Shown: positions 26,021 through 35,180 of the stretch, piece by piece
How positions within the stretch are numbered: the first letter of the stretch is position 1
How the letters are laid out: the number at the start of each line of letters is the position of its first letter
Origin: Salimicrobium flavidum
Lineage (GTDB): Bacteria; Bacillota; Bacilli; Bacillales; Halobacillaceae
Direction: 5' to 3'
Assembly (NCBI RefSeq): GCF_900156645.1
Contig: NZ_FTOC01000009.1
Span: forward strand, 1-64,000
DNA length: 64,000 nucleotides
Notes under the pieces: model-generated
What the model was told of the DNA's origin: nothing
What the model saw: the letters and a program-made list of their open reading frames with translations, nothing else
Database searches by the model: none
Made by a program: the position numbers and the translations under genes

Positions 26021-27256
26021 ATGACAAAAAAGAGCAGAGTAATCAGACGGATTACCGGGGTAGTTATGATTTTATTCATTACCCTGAACGGGCTTTTGAT
26101 TTATTTCGACCAGAAAGACCGCGTCACAGATAAATCATATATCGAAGAATGGTCCCAGAGTTTCACGGGAGATATATTCGAACGTCTCGAAACAGATGGG
26201 GTATTCGCTTCATCCGAACAAAACGAAGTATATTTCGACCATGACAGAGGAAGCTTCAACGAATTCCTCGTCGCTCAGGGAGATGAAGTGAGCGAAGGAG
26301 ACGATTTGTACACGTATGACGTCAACAACTATGCTTCCAGACAAGGGGAACTCGAATCAGAAGTCACCCGACTTGAAGATGAAATCGATGCTATCGAAGA
26401 ATATATCGACGAAGTCGAAGATTATAACGTACCGGAACCTGATACGGATATTGAGGATGAAGATTACGATCATCCGGTCCCTTCTTCCTATGTAGAAACC
26501 GAATTTGAAAAAGAAGAACAAGTCGCCGAAAAAGAAATGGAACTTGCGCAGAAAGAAGCGGAACTTTCCATGGTGGAAGACCAACTCGATCAACTCGAAG
26601 AAGGTGGAGAAACGATAACCGTCACCAGCTCATTCGAGGGAACGGTCACGGATATTTCCAAATCACTTGAAGATCCGGTTCTGACTCTTCAATCGACCGA
26701 ATTGCTGCTTCGAGGTAATTTATCCGAGCAAGAAAGGAAACGAGTCGAAGAAGGAATGACGACTATTGCCGAGATACCGGAAGATGACATTGTCGTAAGC
26801 GGTGAGATCTCCCTTCTCAACGAATTTCCGGAGGATACGAACCTGCATTTGAACAGCACCTACCCTTTCGAAGCTGATGTAAGCACGGATGATGCAGAAA
26901 TTCTCCCAGGGTACCATGCGGACGTGGACATCATTACTGATGAATCCATCGAAACGACGGCTGCTCTTGAGAAAGCCCTCATCGCAGAAGAGAATCTTTA
27001 TGCATGGGTCATGAATGAAGAAGGACTTATGGAGAGAAGGTCGATCGAAACAGGACTTGATGAAAAGAATATAGTAGAAATCACGGAAGGGCTTGAATCC
27101 GGGGAATGGCTTGCTGTTGAGCAGAAAGATGAATTCCGTAACAATGCACCATTCATCACTCCTCTCGACCTGGACAACCTGGAAGTCAAACGTCTCTTCT
27201 CGCTGGAAACCGGCACTATGATCACTTACGGACTCCTTGGACTCCTCAGCAGGTAA
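26021..27256 (+). CDS. Membrane-fusion/periplasmic adaptor protein (YknX/HlyD type)
   Basis: 411 residues: N-terminal anchor helix (VVMILFITLNGLLIYF), biotinyl-lipoyl-like half (VAQGDEVSEGDDLYTYD), a long acidic coiled coil (about 110-195) broken by an acidic proline-containing insert (PEPDTDIEDEDYDHPVP), then the second lipoyl half (VTSSFEGTVTDI) and beta-barrel. Such adaptors join ABC or RND exporters. It follows the Yip1-like gene by 25 bases, but no ABC transporter genes follow. The stop abuts a family B repeat array. Confidence 0.82.
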   Translation: MTKKSRVIRRITGVVMILFITLNGLLIYFDQKDRVTDKSYIEEWSQSFTGDIFERLETDGVFASSEQNEVYFDHDRGSFNEFLVAQGDEVSEGDDLYTYDVNNYASRQGELESEVTRLEDEIDAIEEYIDEVEDYNVPEPDTDIEDEDYDHPVPSSYVETEFEKEEQVAEKEMELAQKEAELSMVEDQLDQLEEGGETITVTSSFEGTVTDISKSLEDPVLTLQSTELLLRGNLSEQERKRVEEGMTTIAEIPEDDIVVSGEISLLNEFPEDTNLHLNSTYPFEADVSTDDAEILPGYHADVDIITDESIETTAALEKALIAEENLYAWVMNEEGLMERRSIETGLDEKNIVEITEGLESGEWLAVEQKDEFRNNAPFITPLDLDNLEVKRLFSLETGTMITYGLLGLLSR

Positions 27257-27655
27257 AAAGAAAAGCGGAACCACCCGCTTAGAAGTTCTGGCGTAAGCAG
27301 AGGTTTCTGTTTTCAGGTGCTTTTCCCTGAAAAAGAAATCACTGCTTAGGTCACGGACTCCTGGGTGGTGCAGCTAGACAAGAAAAGCGGATGCGTCCGC
27401 TTAGAAATACTGGCATAAGTAGACCGGGCAGACAAAAGGCGTTCTTCCCTTTTTCTGATCCGAGCTACTTATGACACGAATTTCTGGACGCTATAGCTAG
27501 ACAAGAAAAGCGGAAAAGGCCGTTCAGAAGCTCTAAGATAAGCGGATGCGCCTGGCTTCGGGTGACTTTCCCCGAAACAGGGGTGGCCGCTTATCTTATG
27601 GGCTTCTGGGCTTTGCAGCTAGACAAGAAAAGCGGAACCACCCCGCTTGGAAACA
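27257..27655 (+). repeat. Repeat family B array 3 (three units)
   Basis: Units start near 27260, 27383 and 27506, with a partial fourth at 27628. Outer arms covary: ACCACCC/GGGTGGT, then GCGTCC/GGACGC, then AAAGGCC/GGGCTTT. Inner arms are GTAAGCAG/CTGCTTA, CATAAGTAG/CTACTTATG and ATAAGCGG/CCGCTTAT. The array follows the adaptor gene's TAA directly. Confidence 0.92.
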
Positions 27656-27696
27656 AAAACACATTGAGAAAAAATCATAGCACCGTTCTTCCTTAA

Positions 27697-27729
27697 AACC
27701 TTCCCGTTCCTGCCGGGAGGGTTTTTTAT
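27697..27729 (+). terminator. Terminator downstream of array 3
   Basis: Arms AACCTTCCCG and CGGGAGGGTT, loop TTCCTGC, followed by TTTTTATTT. It would end transcripts from the adaptor gene after the repeat array. The remaining 115 bases up to the next gene hold a TATAAT at 27822 but no convincing -35. Confidence 0.85.
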
Positions 27730-27845
27730 TTGCATTTCTTCCTCCCTGGTGCCACGATTAAAGTAGTGTTTGTCCCTGGCAAACGCACATTCTTACATTA
27801 ATAAATTTAAATGGTTTCCGTTATAATAGAAAGGAAAAGATACTT

Positions 27846-28838
27846 ATGAAATTGAGTGTATTGGATCAGTCCCCTATCCTTGCAGACATGGACCCGGAAA
27901 AAGCTCTCCAGCAAACCACCGAACTCGCCGCCTACGTGGACAAGCTCGGCTTCCATCGGCTCTGGGTGTCTGAACATCATAGCACCAACAGCCTGGCCGG
28001 TTCCGCTCCCGAAATTTTGGCCACACACTTGGCTGCGAATACCGAACGGATCCGGATCGGTACAGGAGGAGTGCTTCTCCCCCATTACAGCGCTTATAAA
28101 GTAGCGGAAAGTTTCCGTGTACTCGAAACGTTGTATCCGAACCGCATCGACCTTGGTGTCGGACGTGCTCCGGGCGGTATGCCTAACGTGAATCTCGCTT
28201 TAAATCGAGGCAAACTACCAAAAGTCGAGGATTATCCGAAACAGGTAGAACAGTTGATGAGCTATCTGCACGGAGAAGACCCTGCAAATATGGATATCTA
28301 CGCTACCCCTAAAGGGGCCAGCAGTCCGGATGTCTGGATGCTTGGTTCAAGTGGCACGAGCGCGCGCCTGGCCGCCGATCTCGGAACATCCTATTCGTTC
28401 GCCCACTTCATCAACGGGCACGGGGGAATGGGAGCGATGGACAGATACAGGAACCACTTCACTTCTTCTATACAACAATCTGAACCGAAAGGGAACGTTT
28501 CTGTATTCGCCGTATGTGCAGATACACAGGAACAGGCAGAGTATTTGGCCTCGAGCCTTGATCTTGCCCTGTTGCTCATTGAGCAGGGAGGCGTGAGACA
28601 CCATTTCCCTACGCCTGAAGAAGCGATGGATTATTCCTATTCTTTCTTCCAACAGGAAAGAATCAAAGAAAACCGGAAACGGATGATTATCGGTGATCAA
28701 AAAACCGTAAAAGAAGAAATTGAATCTCTCGCTGATGGGTACGGAGTAGACGAAGTGATAGTGAATACTATCGTCCACCCATTCGAAGAACGTCTGCGCT
28801 CTTATGAACTCATCGCCGATGCTTTCAACCTGACTTAG
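27846..28838 (+). CDS. LLM-class flavin-dependent oxidoreductase
   Basis: 330 residues of the bacterial-luciferase-like fold: SVLDQSPI, GFHRLWVSEHHSTNSLAGSAPEILA split over residues 35-60, RIRIGTGGVLLPHYSAYKVAE and RIDLGVGRAPGG. These match the MsnO8/YceB-type group that uses FMNH2 or F420-like cofactors with unknown substrate. It overlaps no neighbour and is followed after 13 bases by a VOC protein. Confidence 0.88.
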   Translation: MKLSVLDQSPILADMDPEKALQQTTELAAYVDKLGFHRLWVSEHHSTNSLAGSAPEILATHLAANTERIRIGTGGVLLPHYSAYKVAESFRVLETLYPNRIDLGVGRAPGGMPNVNLALNRGKLPKVEDYPKQVEQLMSYLHGEDPANMDIYATPKGASSPDVWMLGSSGTSARLAADLGTSYSFAHFINGHGGMGAMDRYRNHFTSSIQQSEPKGNVSVFAVCADTQEQAEYLASSLDLALLLIEQGGVRHHFPTPEEAMDYSYSFFQQERIKENRKRMIIGDQKTVKEEIESLADGYGVDEVIVNTIVHPFEERLRSYELIADAFNLT

Positions 28839-28851
28839 GAGGGATATCGAC

Positions 28852-29502
28852 ATGCTTGCGATCGATCATATCGTAGTGACCACAACCGATGCAGAACAGG
28901 ACCGTCTCTCTTTCACCTCTCAATACGGGTTACAGGGGACGGGCGGTGGCAATCATCCTGATTGGGGCACCCACAATGAACTTTGTTTTTTCGATAATCG
29001 CTTTTATATCGAATGGCTCGGAGTCAGTGATGCCTTAACAGCGGAAAAATCGGAAAATCCTCTGATCCGCCAGATGCTTCAACAACAAACCGGAAACACA
29101 ATTCAAATCGCTCTCCGCACCGATAACATGGACGATTTTCTGGAGTACTATGAAAAAGAGGGCATTGAATACGAGGGACCTTTCCCGGGAGCCCGCAGAC
29201 GAAAAGACGGATCGCTCTTGGAGTGGCGCATGCTTTTTCCGAAACACGAAACGGTACCCCTCCCCTTTTTAATCGAATGGAACGGGGACAATTTCCCACA
29301 GGATCCTGTTTATATCAATCCACTCTCCGACACGATGATTGAATACGGTACAGAGCATAGTCGTTCAGAGAGTGCAGAAGTATTCCGGAATATTTTCCGT
29401 TTCCCGAAAGATGATTCTGAAGCTTTCACTCTTACCAACGGGCAATTGTTTGTCACAGAACAATCGAGAATCATAACGTACCTCGATCATATTATGCTTT
29501 AG
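28852..29502 (+). CDS. VOC/glyoxalase-like domain protein
   Basis: 216 residues. The N terminus (AIDHIVVTTTDAEQD) and GGGNHPDWGTHNELCFFDNRFYIEWLGV fit the glyoxalase-like-3 family of metal-binding vicinal-oxygen-chelate proteins. Substrate unknown. AGGAGG precedes the ATG, and the gene probably shares a transcript with the flavin oxidoreductase upstream. Confidence 0.82.
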   Translation: MLAIDHIVVTTTDAEQDRLSFTSQYGLQGTGGGNHPDWGTHNELCFFDNRFYIEWLGVSDALTAEKSENPLIRQMLQQQTGNTIQIALRTDNMDDFLEYYEKEGIEYEGPFPGARRRKDGSLLEWRMLFPKHETVPLPFLIEWNGDNFPQDPVYINPLSDTMIEYGTEHSRSESAEVFRNIFRFPKDDSEAFTLTNGQLFVTEQSRIITYLDHIML

Positions 29503-29529
29503 CTGCAGGCTCTCCCTGCAGCTTTTTTT
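29501..29529 (+). terminator. Terminator after the VOC gene
   Basis: Perfect arms AGCTGCAGG and CCTGCAGCT with a short loop, followed by TTTTTTT. Confidence 0.92.
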
Positions 29530-29580
29530 ATTCAGTCATTTTTCTGATATTTCAGACTTCCATTTTTTACTTATAACCTT

Positions 29581-29607
29581 TTAAGAGTGTGTCATTCTTT
29601 CCGATAT
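29581..29607 (+). promoter_or_regulatory. SigD-like promoter of the chemoreceptor operon
   Basis: TTAA (29581-29584), 15 bases, TCCGATAT (29600-29607). The SigD consensus of Bacillus motility genes is TAAA-N15-GCCGATAT, so 10 of 12 positions agree. Predicted start near 29614. Confidence 0.7.
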
Positions 29608-29643
29608 AAATAGATGTCAGACAACATAGAACAAGGAGAGTGA

Positions 29644-30588
29644 ATGATGAAATATACAACTATGATCCTTTTACTGTTCTGCTTTTTGTTTCTCGCAGGT
29701 TGTGCCGAAGAATCGGCGCAATCAGAAGAGACCATCAGCGCAGGACTTGTCGTAACAGATAGCGGGCTCGGAGATAATGCATTCAGTGACCTTGCATTCC
29801 AGGGGTTGGAACAGGCACGGGATGAACTGGATATCTCTTTTGATTACCGCGAACCGGTCGACCAAAACTACGAAGAACACCTTCGTACCTTAGTCGAAGA
29901 TGACCATGATGTAATCATCGGGCTCAGTTTTAACATTCAAGAGGCTATGGAAAAGGTGGCCGAAGAATACCCGGAACAGCAATTTGTACTCATTGATGCA
30001 GAATCATCGCTTGAAAACATCACTTCCATCACTTTTAAAGAAGATGAAGGGAGTTATCTGATCGGTATGATTGCGGCGATGAAAACGGAAACCGATACCG
30101 TCGGGTTCATCGGCGGAGAAGAAATCCCGGTGGTCCAAAAATTTGAAAATGGCTTCAAAGAAGGAATTCAGGCTGTAAGTCCGGACACCGAAGTACTGAC
30201 GGAATACAGTGGGACATTCGGAGATGATCAGCTCGGCAAAGAAATCGCCGAATCCATGATTGAACAGAATGCCGATTACATATTTCCTTCCGCTGGTTTC
30301 ACAGGTGTAGGAGCTCTCCAGGCCGCAGACGAAGCCGGGATCTACGCATTCGGTGTCGACAGTGACCAAAGCTTTTTAGCGGAAGACGCAGTAGTTACGT
30401 CCATGACCAAAAACTTGAACGTAGCCATCTTTGACGTCGTCGAACAAGTCGCACAAGGAGAGTCACTCACAGGGGATACGCTCACTCTCGGGCTCGCCGA
30501 GGGAGGAGTAGGGCTGGCCCCGATCCGCCTGATTGACCTTTCCCCGGATCAGCAGCAGATGCTCGATGAAAGGAGGAATGCCGAATGA
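29644..30588 (+). CDS. BMP-family substrate-binding lipoprotein
   Basis: 314 residues. A lipoprotein signal peptide ends in FLAGC (Cys about 20). The mature part matches Bmp/Med/PnrA-type periplasmic-binding proteins ([49 protein letters not shown]). Members usually bind nucleosides for an ABC transporter. No permease or ATPase gene is nearby; instead its stop overlaps the chemoreceptor start by 4 bases (ATGA). A role as ligand-binding subunit for taxis is inferred. Confidence 0.85.
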   Translation: MMKYTTMILLLFCFLFLAGCAEESAQSEETISAGLVVTDSGLGDNAFSDLAFQGLEQARDELDISFDYREPVDQNYEEHLRTLVEDDHDVIIGLSFNIQEAMEKVAEEYPEQQFVLIDAESSLENITSITFKEDEGSYLIGMIAAMKTETDTVGFIGGEEIPVVQKFENGFKEGIQAVSPDTEVLTEYSGTFGDDQLGKEIAESMIEQNADYIFPSAGFTGVGALQAADEAGIYAFGVDSDQSFLAEDAVVTSMTKNLNVAIFDVVEQVAQGESLTGDTLTLGLAEGGVGLAPIRLIDLSPDQQQMLDERRNAE

Positions 30589-32234
30589 CGATCAAACGAC
30601 GGCTTTACGTCATGACGCTCATCCCTCTTCTTCTTAGTCTCGGGCTTGTAACCTGGATAGTTTTTCAGATGATGGACCTGCAAAGTTCCTCGAAGGAAGA
30701 TGTTGATGCGCTTCTTTCAGCTCAGCAACTGAACAGTGAATTGATTTCCGCGGAACAGGCACTGAACACGTATGCCCAGAACCCTACCCAGGCCTCAAGG
30801 CAGCAGGCACTTACAAAGATGGAAAGTACGAAAGGAACAATCGATGACTTGGCAACTCTAATCCAGACAGAGGCACAGTCTCACTGGTTAGACAGAGCCG
30901 CTCAAAAATATGAGACGTGGAACGAAGCGGCGATCCAAGCTGTGGAGAATAGAGATATCAACGAAACACGCAGACAGGCATCCAGAAGTGCCGGTATTGT
31001 AAATGATGCCTACAACCTACAGGAGGTATCCGATGAGAATTACTCAGAAACGGTAGCCACTCAGCAGCAATCCATCAGCGGACTGATTACGTTCGCTATT
31101 ATTGCAGCTGTCATCCTGCTTCTTGCGTCCCTGTTTTTCACAACGAGACTTACCAGACACATCGCCTTGCCTATCCGTCGTCTCGCCGAACAGGCTGAAC
31201 GCGCAGCGGATGGAGAATTGTCGATGACTATAGAGACGGATGAAAAAGAAAGAGATGAAATCGGACAGCTGAAACGATCCTTCCAAACGATGCTCACAAA
31301 TCTCCAAAAAACGGTGGATTCCGTCCACTACATCGGAGAACGTGTCGAAACGTTCAGTAAGAGTCTGAATCAGGAAATGGAAACACTCTCCGAAGGAAGT
31401 CAACAAGTGGCTTCATCTACGGACGAACTCGCCCAGGGGAGCCAATCCATCTCCACAGATGTTCAGGATGTAGTAGTGCTGACAGATAACATGAACGATC
31501 AGTTCTCCGTCAACGCAGAAGAAAGCAAAGAATCCTCCAAGGCCGGTGAGACGGCAATTTCAAGTATTGCCAAGGGAAGAAATGCAATTAGACAGCAGCA
31601 GCTGTCCATGGACGAGAGTCGTTCTTCTTTAAGTACGGTCAAAGAATCCGTCGACCGTTTCACAGAGTACACAGATCAGATCGAAAAAGCCGTTCATCTC
31701 GTCAACGACATCTCAGAACAGACGAACCTGCTGGCTCTGAACGCGGCGATTGAAGCAGCACGCGCCGGTGAACACGGAAAAGGGTTCGCAGTTGTTGCGG
31801 AAGAAGTGAGGAAACTTGCAGATCAATCTACAACGGCGACATCCGACATCGCGCGTATGGTAGAACAGATCAAGTCAGGAGTTACAGCCATCCACACCCA
31901 GACGGAAGAGACCATCACTGCGAGCGAGAAACAGGCGGAAGCGGTGGAAACCTCGGAGACTTCCTTCTCTGAAATCCAGAGCAATGTGGAAACGATGAAC
32001 AACCGTCTTCAGCAGTTGGCTGTCAATATGGAAACCTCCCGTGAGCAAAGCGAGCAGGTGGCCGCTTCCATGCAGAACATAAGCTCCATCACAGAAGAAA
32101 CAGCCGCCGGAACAGAAGAAATTTCCGCCTCGGCAGAAGAACAGCAACGTTCGTTCAAAGAAATGCAGAAAGAAACGGAAAATCTCGAACAAATGGTCAA
32201 AGACCTGAACGAACAACTTAAGAGATTTTATTAA
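30585..32234 (+). CDS. Methyl-accepting chemotaxis protein
   Basis: 549 residues: membrane segment 1 (about 9-29), a helical extracellular region of only about 135 residues, membrane segment 2 (about 162-185), HAMP (about 186-240), and a cytoplasmic signalling hairpin with its tip [20 protein letters not shown] near residues 378-397. The extracellular part resembles a four-helix bundle, not Cache or PAS. Translationally coupled to the binding lipoprotein upstream, suggesting indirect ligand sensing. Confidence 0.93.
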   Translation: MTIKRRLYVMTLIPLLLSLGLVTWIVFQMMDLQSSSKEDVDALLSAQQLNSELISAEQALNTYAQNPTQASRQQALTKMESTKGTIDDLATLIQTEAQSHWLDRAAQKYETWNEAAIQAVENRDINETRRQASRSAGIVNDAYNLQEVSDENYSETVATQQQSISGLITFAIIAAVILLLASLFFTTRLTRHIALPIRRLAEQAERAADGELSMTIETDEKERDEIGQLKRSFQTMLTNLQKTVDSVHYIGERVETFSKSLNQEMETLSEGSQQVASSTDELAQGSQSISTDVQDVVVLTDNMNDQFSVNAEESKESSKAGETAISSIAKGRNAIRQQQLSMDESRSSLSTVKESVDRFTEYTDQIEKAVHLVNDISEQTNLLALNAAIEAARAGEHGKGFAVVAEEVRKLADQSTTATSDIARMVEQIKSGVTAIHTQTEETITASEKQAEAVETSETSFSEIQSNVETMNNRLQQLAVNMETSREQSEQVAASMQNISSITEETAAGTEEISASAEEQQRSFKEMQKETENLEQMVKDLNEQLKRFY

Positions 32235-32241
32235 AAAGAAA

Positions 32242-32414
32242 GGCTCTGTTAAAGCCTGTTGTTGATTTTAGGTACGGAGGGTGGAGACGCCTGCGGGAGG
32301 AGCATGAACGGAAAATCACCGGAATCGAACGTAGAGAGATTCCGGAAGTTTACGTCATGCCCGCGGCAAGCTTCCACCCGTAGAACGAAAATCAACCAGG
32401 AACGATAACAGACC
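32242..32414. repeat. Repeat family A, copy 2
   Basis: 173 bp bounded by GGCTCTGTTA and TAACAGACC (one mismatch to a perfect inverted repeat), with GAGACGCCTGCGGGA and ATGCCCGCGGCAAGCTTCC inside. It begins 7 bases after the chemoreceptor stop. The bases before it (AAAAAGAAA) look like the start of a family B array, so this copy seems to have inserted into one. Confidence 0.85.
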
Positions 32415-32430
32415 CTTTTCAAAAAAGATA

Positions 32431-32516
32431 TGGCTACTTATGGCTCCGGTTTCTATGTGACGGAGCTAGATAGGAAAAGCAGTGCCATTCTGCTTAGAAG
32501 CACTGTCATAAGCAGA
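32431..32516 (+). repeat. Repeat family B fragments
   Basis: CTACTTATGG ... GGAGCTAGATAGGAAAAGC is the end of one family B unit, and TTAGAAGCACTGTCATAAGCAGA the broken start of another. They lie directly beyond family A copy 2. Confidence 0.7.
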
Positions 32517-32549
32517 GCATTCTAAAAATACTTTCGATACTTACTCAAG

Positions 32550-32697
32550 TTGTGCGACGTTCATGGCACCAGAACCTGCGTGAACGTAGTGTAAAAATAT
32601 TTGTGACCCGCTCACACCGGTGAAGCTCAGCTGAACGTCGTAATACTTGAAGAAATGCAACGTTCAAAGCTTCACCTTCTTTTTGAACGTCGCACAA
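32550..32697. repeat. 148-bp inverted-repeat element
   Basis: Perfect 14-bp terminal inverted repeats TTGTGCGACGTTCA (32550-32563) and TGAACGTCGCACAA (32684-32697). TGAACGT occurs again inside in TGAACGTAGTG and TGAACGTCGTAA. No open frame. Single copy in the window; it could be a MITE or an RNA structure. Confidence 0.7.
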
Positions 32698-32714
32698 TCC
32701 ACTTCCACCATAAA

Positions 32715-32757
32715 AAAAGCGTGAGCCCCTGAAATATACTCTCAGGACTCACGCTTT
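32715..32757. terminator. Terminator after the thioredoxin-like gene
   Basis: Arms AAAAGCGTGAG and CTCACGCTTTT around a partly paired CCTGA/TCAGG core. On the minus strand it is followed by TTTTTTTATGG. Confidence 0.9.
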
Positions 32758-32762
32758 TCATT

Positions 32763-33080
32763 TTATAAACTCTTTTCGAGAAAACTCTCCACTTCTTCAG
32801 GAGTTTTAGCATTCGCACTGTGTAAATGAGCGATCTTTTCTCCCTTTTGGAAGATCAGAATGCTCGGAATCCCCATGACTTCATACTGCTCGGCGAGTCC
32901 AGGCACTTCATCACTATTCACTACAAACCACTCATAGGCGTTGTACTCTTCCAATATATCTCCTATAAACATGTCCATCCGTTTACAGTCCGGACACCAA
33001 TCCGCTTCAAATTTCAAAATCACAGGCTCCTCTTTTTCAATTACCGCCTGAAACTGTTCTGTTGTATGAATTCCCTGCAT
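32763..33080 (-). CDS. Thioredoxin-family protein
   Basis: 105 residues. The active-site motif is FEADWCPDCKRMD (CPDC at about 29-32) rather than the classic CGPC, and GIPSILIFQKGE holds the cis-proline. It resembles YdbP/YtpP-type thioredoxins of Bacillus. It follows popT by 23 bases and probably shares its transcript. Confidence 0.88.
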   Translation of the reverse strand: MQGIHTTEQFQAVIEKEEPVILKFEADWCPDCKRMDMFIGDILEEYNAYEWFVVNSDEVPGLAEQYEVMGIPSILIFQKGEKIAHLHSANAKTPEEVESFLEKSL

Positions 33081-33103
33081 CGTAATCCCCTTTCTTAACT
33101 TTG

Positions 33104-33919
33104 TTACTTATACTCTACACGACCGAGGCCCCATGCCGCAAACAAACCGCCGAGAAATGCCAGTACACTGACGAAAAGCATCGTTGCATTTCCGGACAGG
33201 CCAGGATAAATGACGACGACAGAGCCTAACACAAGACCGATGATCACCGCGTACGTTCCTGACGTATAATGATCCAGGAAGTACTTGACGATTTTACTCA
33301 TCACCACGATCCCGATGGCGATACCTGCACCGACAACGGCAATAACATCCAACTGAAGATTGGATACCCCTTCGATGACTGTAGTGTAAACCCCGATGAT
33401 CAAAAGCAAAAAGGAACCGCTGATTCCCGGTAGAATCATCGCACTGCTCGCAATCATCCCCGAGAAAAACAGAAGCAGATACATCCCGGAGGACAAATTA
33501 CCGATAGCTTCTGATTCTTCCGGCTGAAAGAAGGCGAGCGAACTCACCACAAGCGCGCCAATCAGCATCAATACATAATGTTTCATCCTGAAATTATACT
33601 TCATCTCAGCTTTCTTACTGAGAAATGGTAACACCCCGATAATCAATCCCAGAAAGAAAAACTTCGTCTGAGCGGGGTAGTGGTCGAACAACCACTCGAT
33701 CACATTCGCCAAAAGCAGAATGGACGTCACGACACCGATGCCAAGCGGCAACAGGAATTTCAGATGACGCTTCCATTCCTTACTGAAAAAACCGTTTATC
33801 GCCTCAATCAAACGATCATAAATACCGAGCACTACAGCGATGGTACCACCGCTCACTCCCGGGACCACATCACTCGCCCCCATCATCATACCCCGATATA
33901 TATTCTTCCATTCCCACAT
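33104..33919 (-). CDS. popT: DUF368 membrane protein, PopT-type polyprenyl-phosphate carrier
   Basis: 271 residues with about eight membrane segments. The N-terminal GASDVVPGVSGGTIAVVLGIYDRL signature (in two pieces here: MGASDVVPGVSGG and TIAVVLGIYDRL) and the repeated MILPGISGSFLLLIIGVY define DUF368. This family has been reported to return undecaprenyl phosphate across the membrane for cell-wall synthesis (PopT). AAGGAG precedes the ATG by 10 bases. Confidence 0.87.
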   Translation of the reverse strand: MWEWKNIYRGMMMGASDVVPGVSGGTIAVVLGIYDRLIEAINGFFSKEWKRHLKFLLPLGIGVVTSILLLANVIEWLFDHYPAQTKFFFLGLIIGVLPFLSKKAEMKYNFRMKHYVLMLIGALVVSSLAFFQPEESEAIGNLSSGMYLLLFFSGMIASSAMILPGISGSFLLLIIGVYTTVIEGVSNLQLDVIAVVGAGIAIGIVVMSKIVKYFLDHYTSGTYAVIIGLVLGSVVVIYPGLSGNATMLFVSVLAFLGGLFAAWGLGRVEYK

Positions 33920-33977
33920 ATAAAACGTGCTCCTTCATTTTCAGTTATAGTAACCTTACTCATTGTACCAAACAATT

Positions 33978-34586
33978 CTACAATGCCAATAACAAGTACC
34001 ATACGTTTACGATGATTAAGACAAATGTAACAATTCTTTCAATGACAGAGCCTGTTTTGAAAGTTACGAAAAAAGAATAGTGTTTTCTGCTGAACGGATA
34101 GAATAAGGGGATTCCTTTTTTCGTAATAAAATCCGCGAACAGATGAGAGGTACTCCCGATAATCAGACCTCCGAAATAGTACCAGGGGAGTCCGAGAAGC
34201 CATTGGACAAAATAACTGTAACCCACAAGGAAAAGTAGAAAACACAGGGAATGCGTTATCTTCCGGTGTCCTCTGATCATCAACAGAATAGGGAGCAACA
34301 GCATAACGAATGTTTTCAAAGGCTCTCTGTATGTATCAAAAATAGCCGGAAAAAATAAATAAGCTGCTAAAGCGATCGTAAATAAGGTGATCAGAATCCT
34401 CCAAAACTTCTGTCCGAGCTTCGAGCGTGGTGTATCAATATCAGGCACAAGCGCGCCGAATAATACAAACATAAAGAAAACGAGCATCTCAAGCGGTCGT
34501 TCCGGAAGAAACGGGAGCGCAGGTAGCATCGTGACAGCTGCGACCCCGAAAGTGAACCCGACGACCTGATGTCCTGGTGCCATCAT
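33978..34586 (-). CDS. Membrane-bound YdjM/DUF457-type metal-dependent hydrolase family protein
   Basis: About 202 residues with several membrane segments. MAPGHQVVGFTFG and FGALVPDIDTPRSKLG hold the His and Asp residues typical of the family; RGHRKITHSLCF and STSHLFADFITKKGIPLFYP add the remaining His motifs. Function unproved. I chose the ATG ATG before APGHQ because AGAGG lies 8 bases upstream. Confidence 0.83.
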   Translation of the reverse strand: MMAPGHQVVGFTFGVAAVTMLPALPFLPERPLEMLVFFMFVLFGALVPDIDTPRSKLGQKFWRILITLFTIALAAYLFFPAIFDTYREPLKTFVMLLLPILLMIRGHRKITHSLCFLLFLVGYSYFVQWLLGLPWYYFGGLIIGSTSHLFADFITKKGIPLFYPFSRKHYSFFVTFKTGSVIERIVTFVLIIVNVWYLLLAL

Positions 34587-34651
34587 GATAAAAACCTCTT
34601 TCTTCAAACATACATTCGCCTATTTATCATACCTTATTTTTTTAAGACACA

Positions 34652-34681
34652 CAAAAACCCGGACAAGAAAAATGTCCGGGC
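34652..34681. terminator. Terminator after ohr
   Basis: Arms CCCGGACA and TGTCCGGG with loop TTTTTCT on the minus strand, followed by TTTTTGTGT. Confidence 0.9.
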
Positions 34682-34696
34682 TTTGCATTACTTCTA

Positions 34697-35113
34697 TTAT
34701 TCAGCTGTCACATTCAACTCTACATTAATGTTTCCGCTCGTGGCTTTCGAGTAAGGGCAGACTTTATGAGCTTCGTTTGCAAGCTCTTCTGCTTCTTCCT
34801 GAGAAACGCCTTTCACTTTAATGTTAAGAGTGACGCCTATTTTAAGACCACCATCAGCGGAGTCTTTCATAAGGCTGACCTCTCCAGTTACTGTAGAGTC
34901 TATATCTTTTTTCTTCTTATCCGCTACCAAATTCAGCGCACCGTCAAAGCAGGCAGAATAACCGGCTGCGAAAAGCTGTTCAGGGTTCGAACCTTTTTCA
35001 CTGCTTTCACCTGGCTGTGCCAGTTGAAGATCAACTAATCCATCTTCGGATTTTACGTGACCGTTACGGCCGCCTTCTACTGTTGCGCGGGATGTGAACA
35101 TTACTTCGCTCAT
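34697..35113 (-). CDS. ohr: Organic hydroperoxide resistance protein (Ohr/OsmC family)
   Basis: 138 residues. The two reactive cysteines lie in AGYSACFDGAL (about 54) and HKVCPYSKATSGN (about 117), with the arginine-containing TSRATVEGGRNGHV at the start. Ohr reduces organic peroxides using lipoylated partners. No OhrR regulator gene is adjacent. In B. subtilis the paralogue OhrB is SigB controlled; no SigB promoter was found here. Confidence 0.93.
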   Translation of the reverse strand: MSEVMFTSRATVEGGRNGHVKSEDGLVDLQLAQPGESSEKGSNPEQLFAAGYSACFDGALNLVADKKKKDIDSTVTGEVSLMKDSADGGLKIGVTLNIKVKGVSQEEAEELANEAHKVCPYSKATSGNINVELNVTAE

Positions 35114-35180
35114 AAAATAACCACTCCTTGAATTTGATATTTCTTCTTTCCTTTCACTGTATACCTTACCACTCGCAATT

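Noticed and set aside
27780-27830. SigA promoter for the flavin oxidoreductase
   Set aside because: A TATAAT is present at 27822-27827 but no -35 element lies at acceptable spacing, so it was not listed as a feature.
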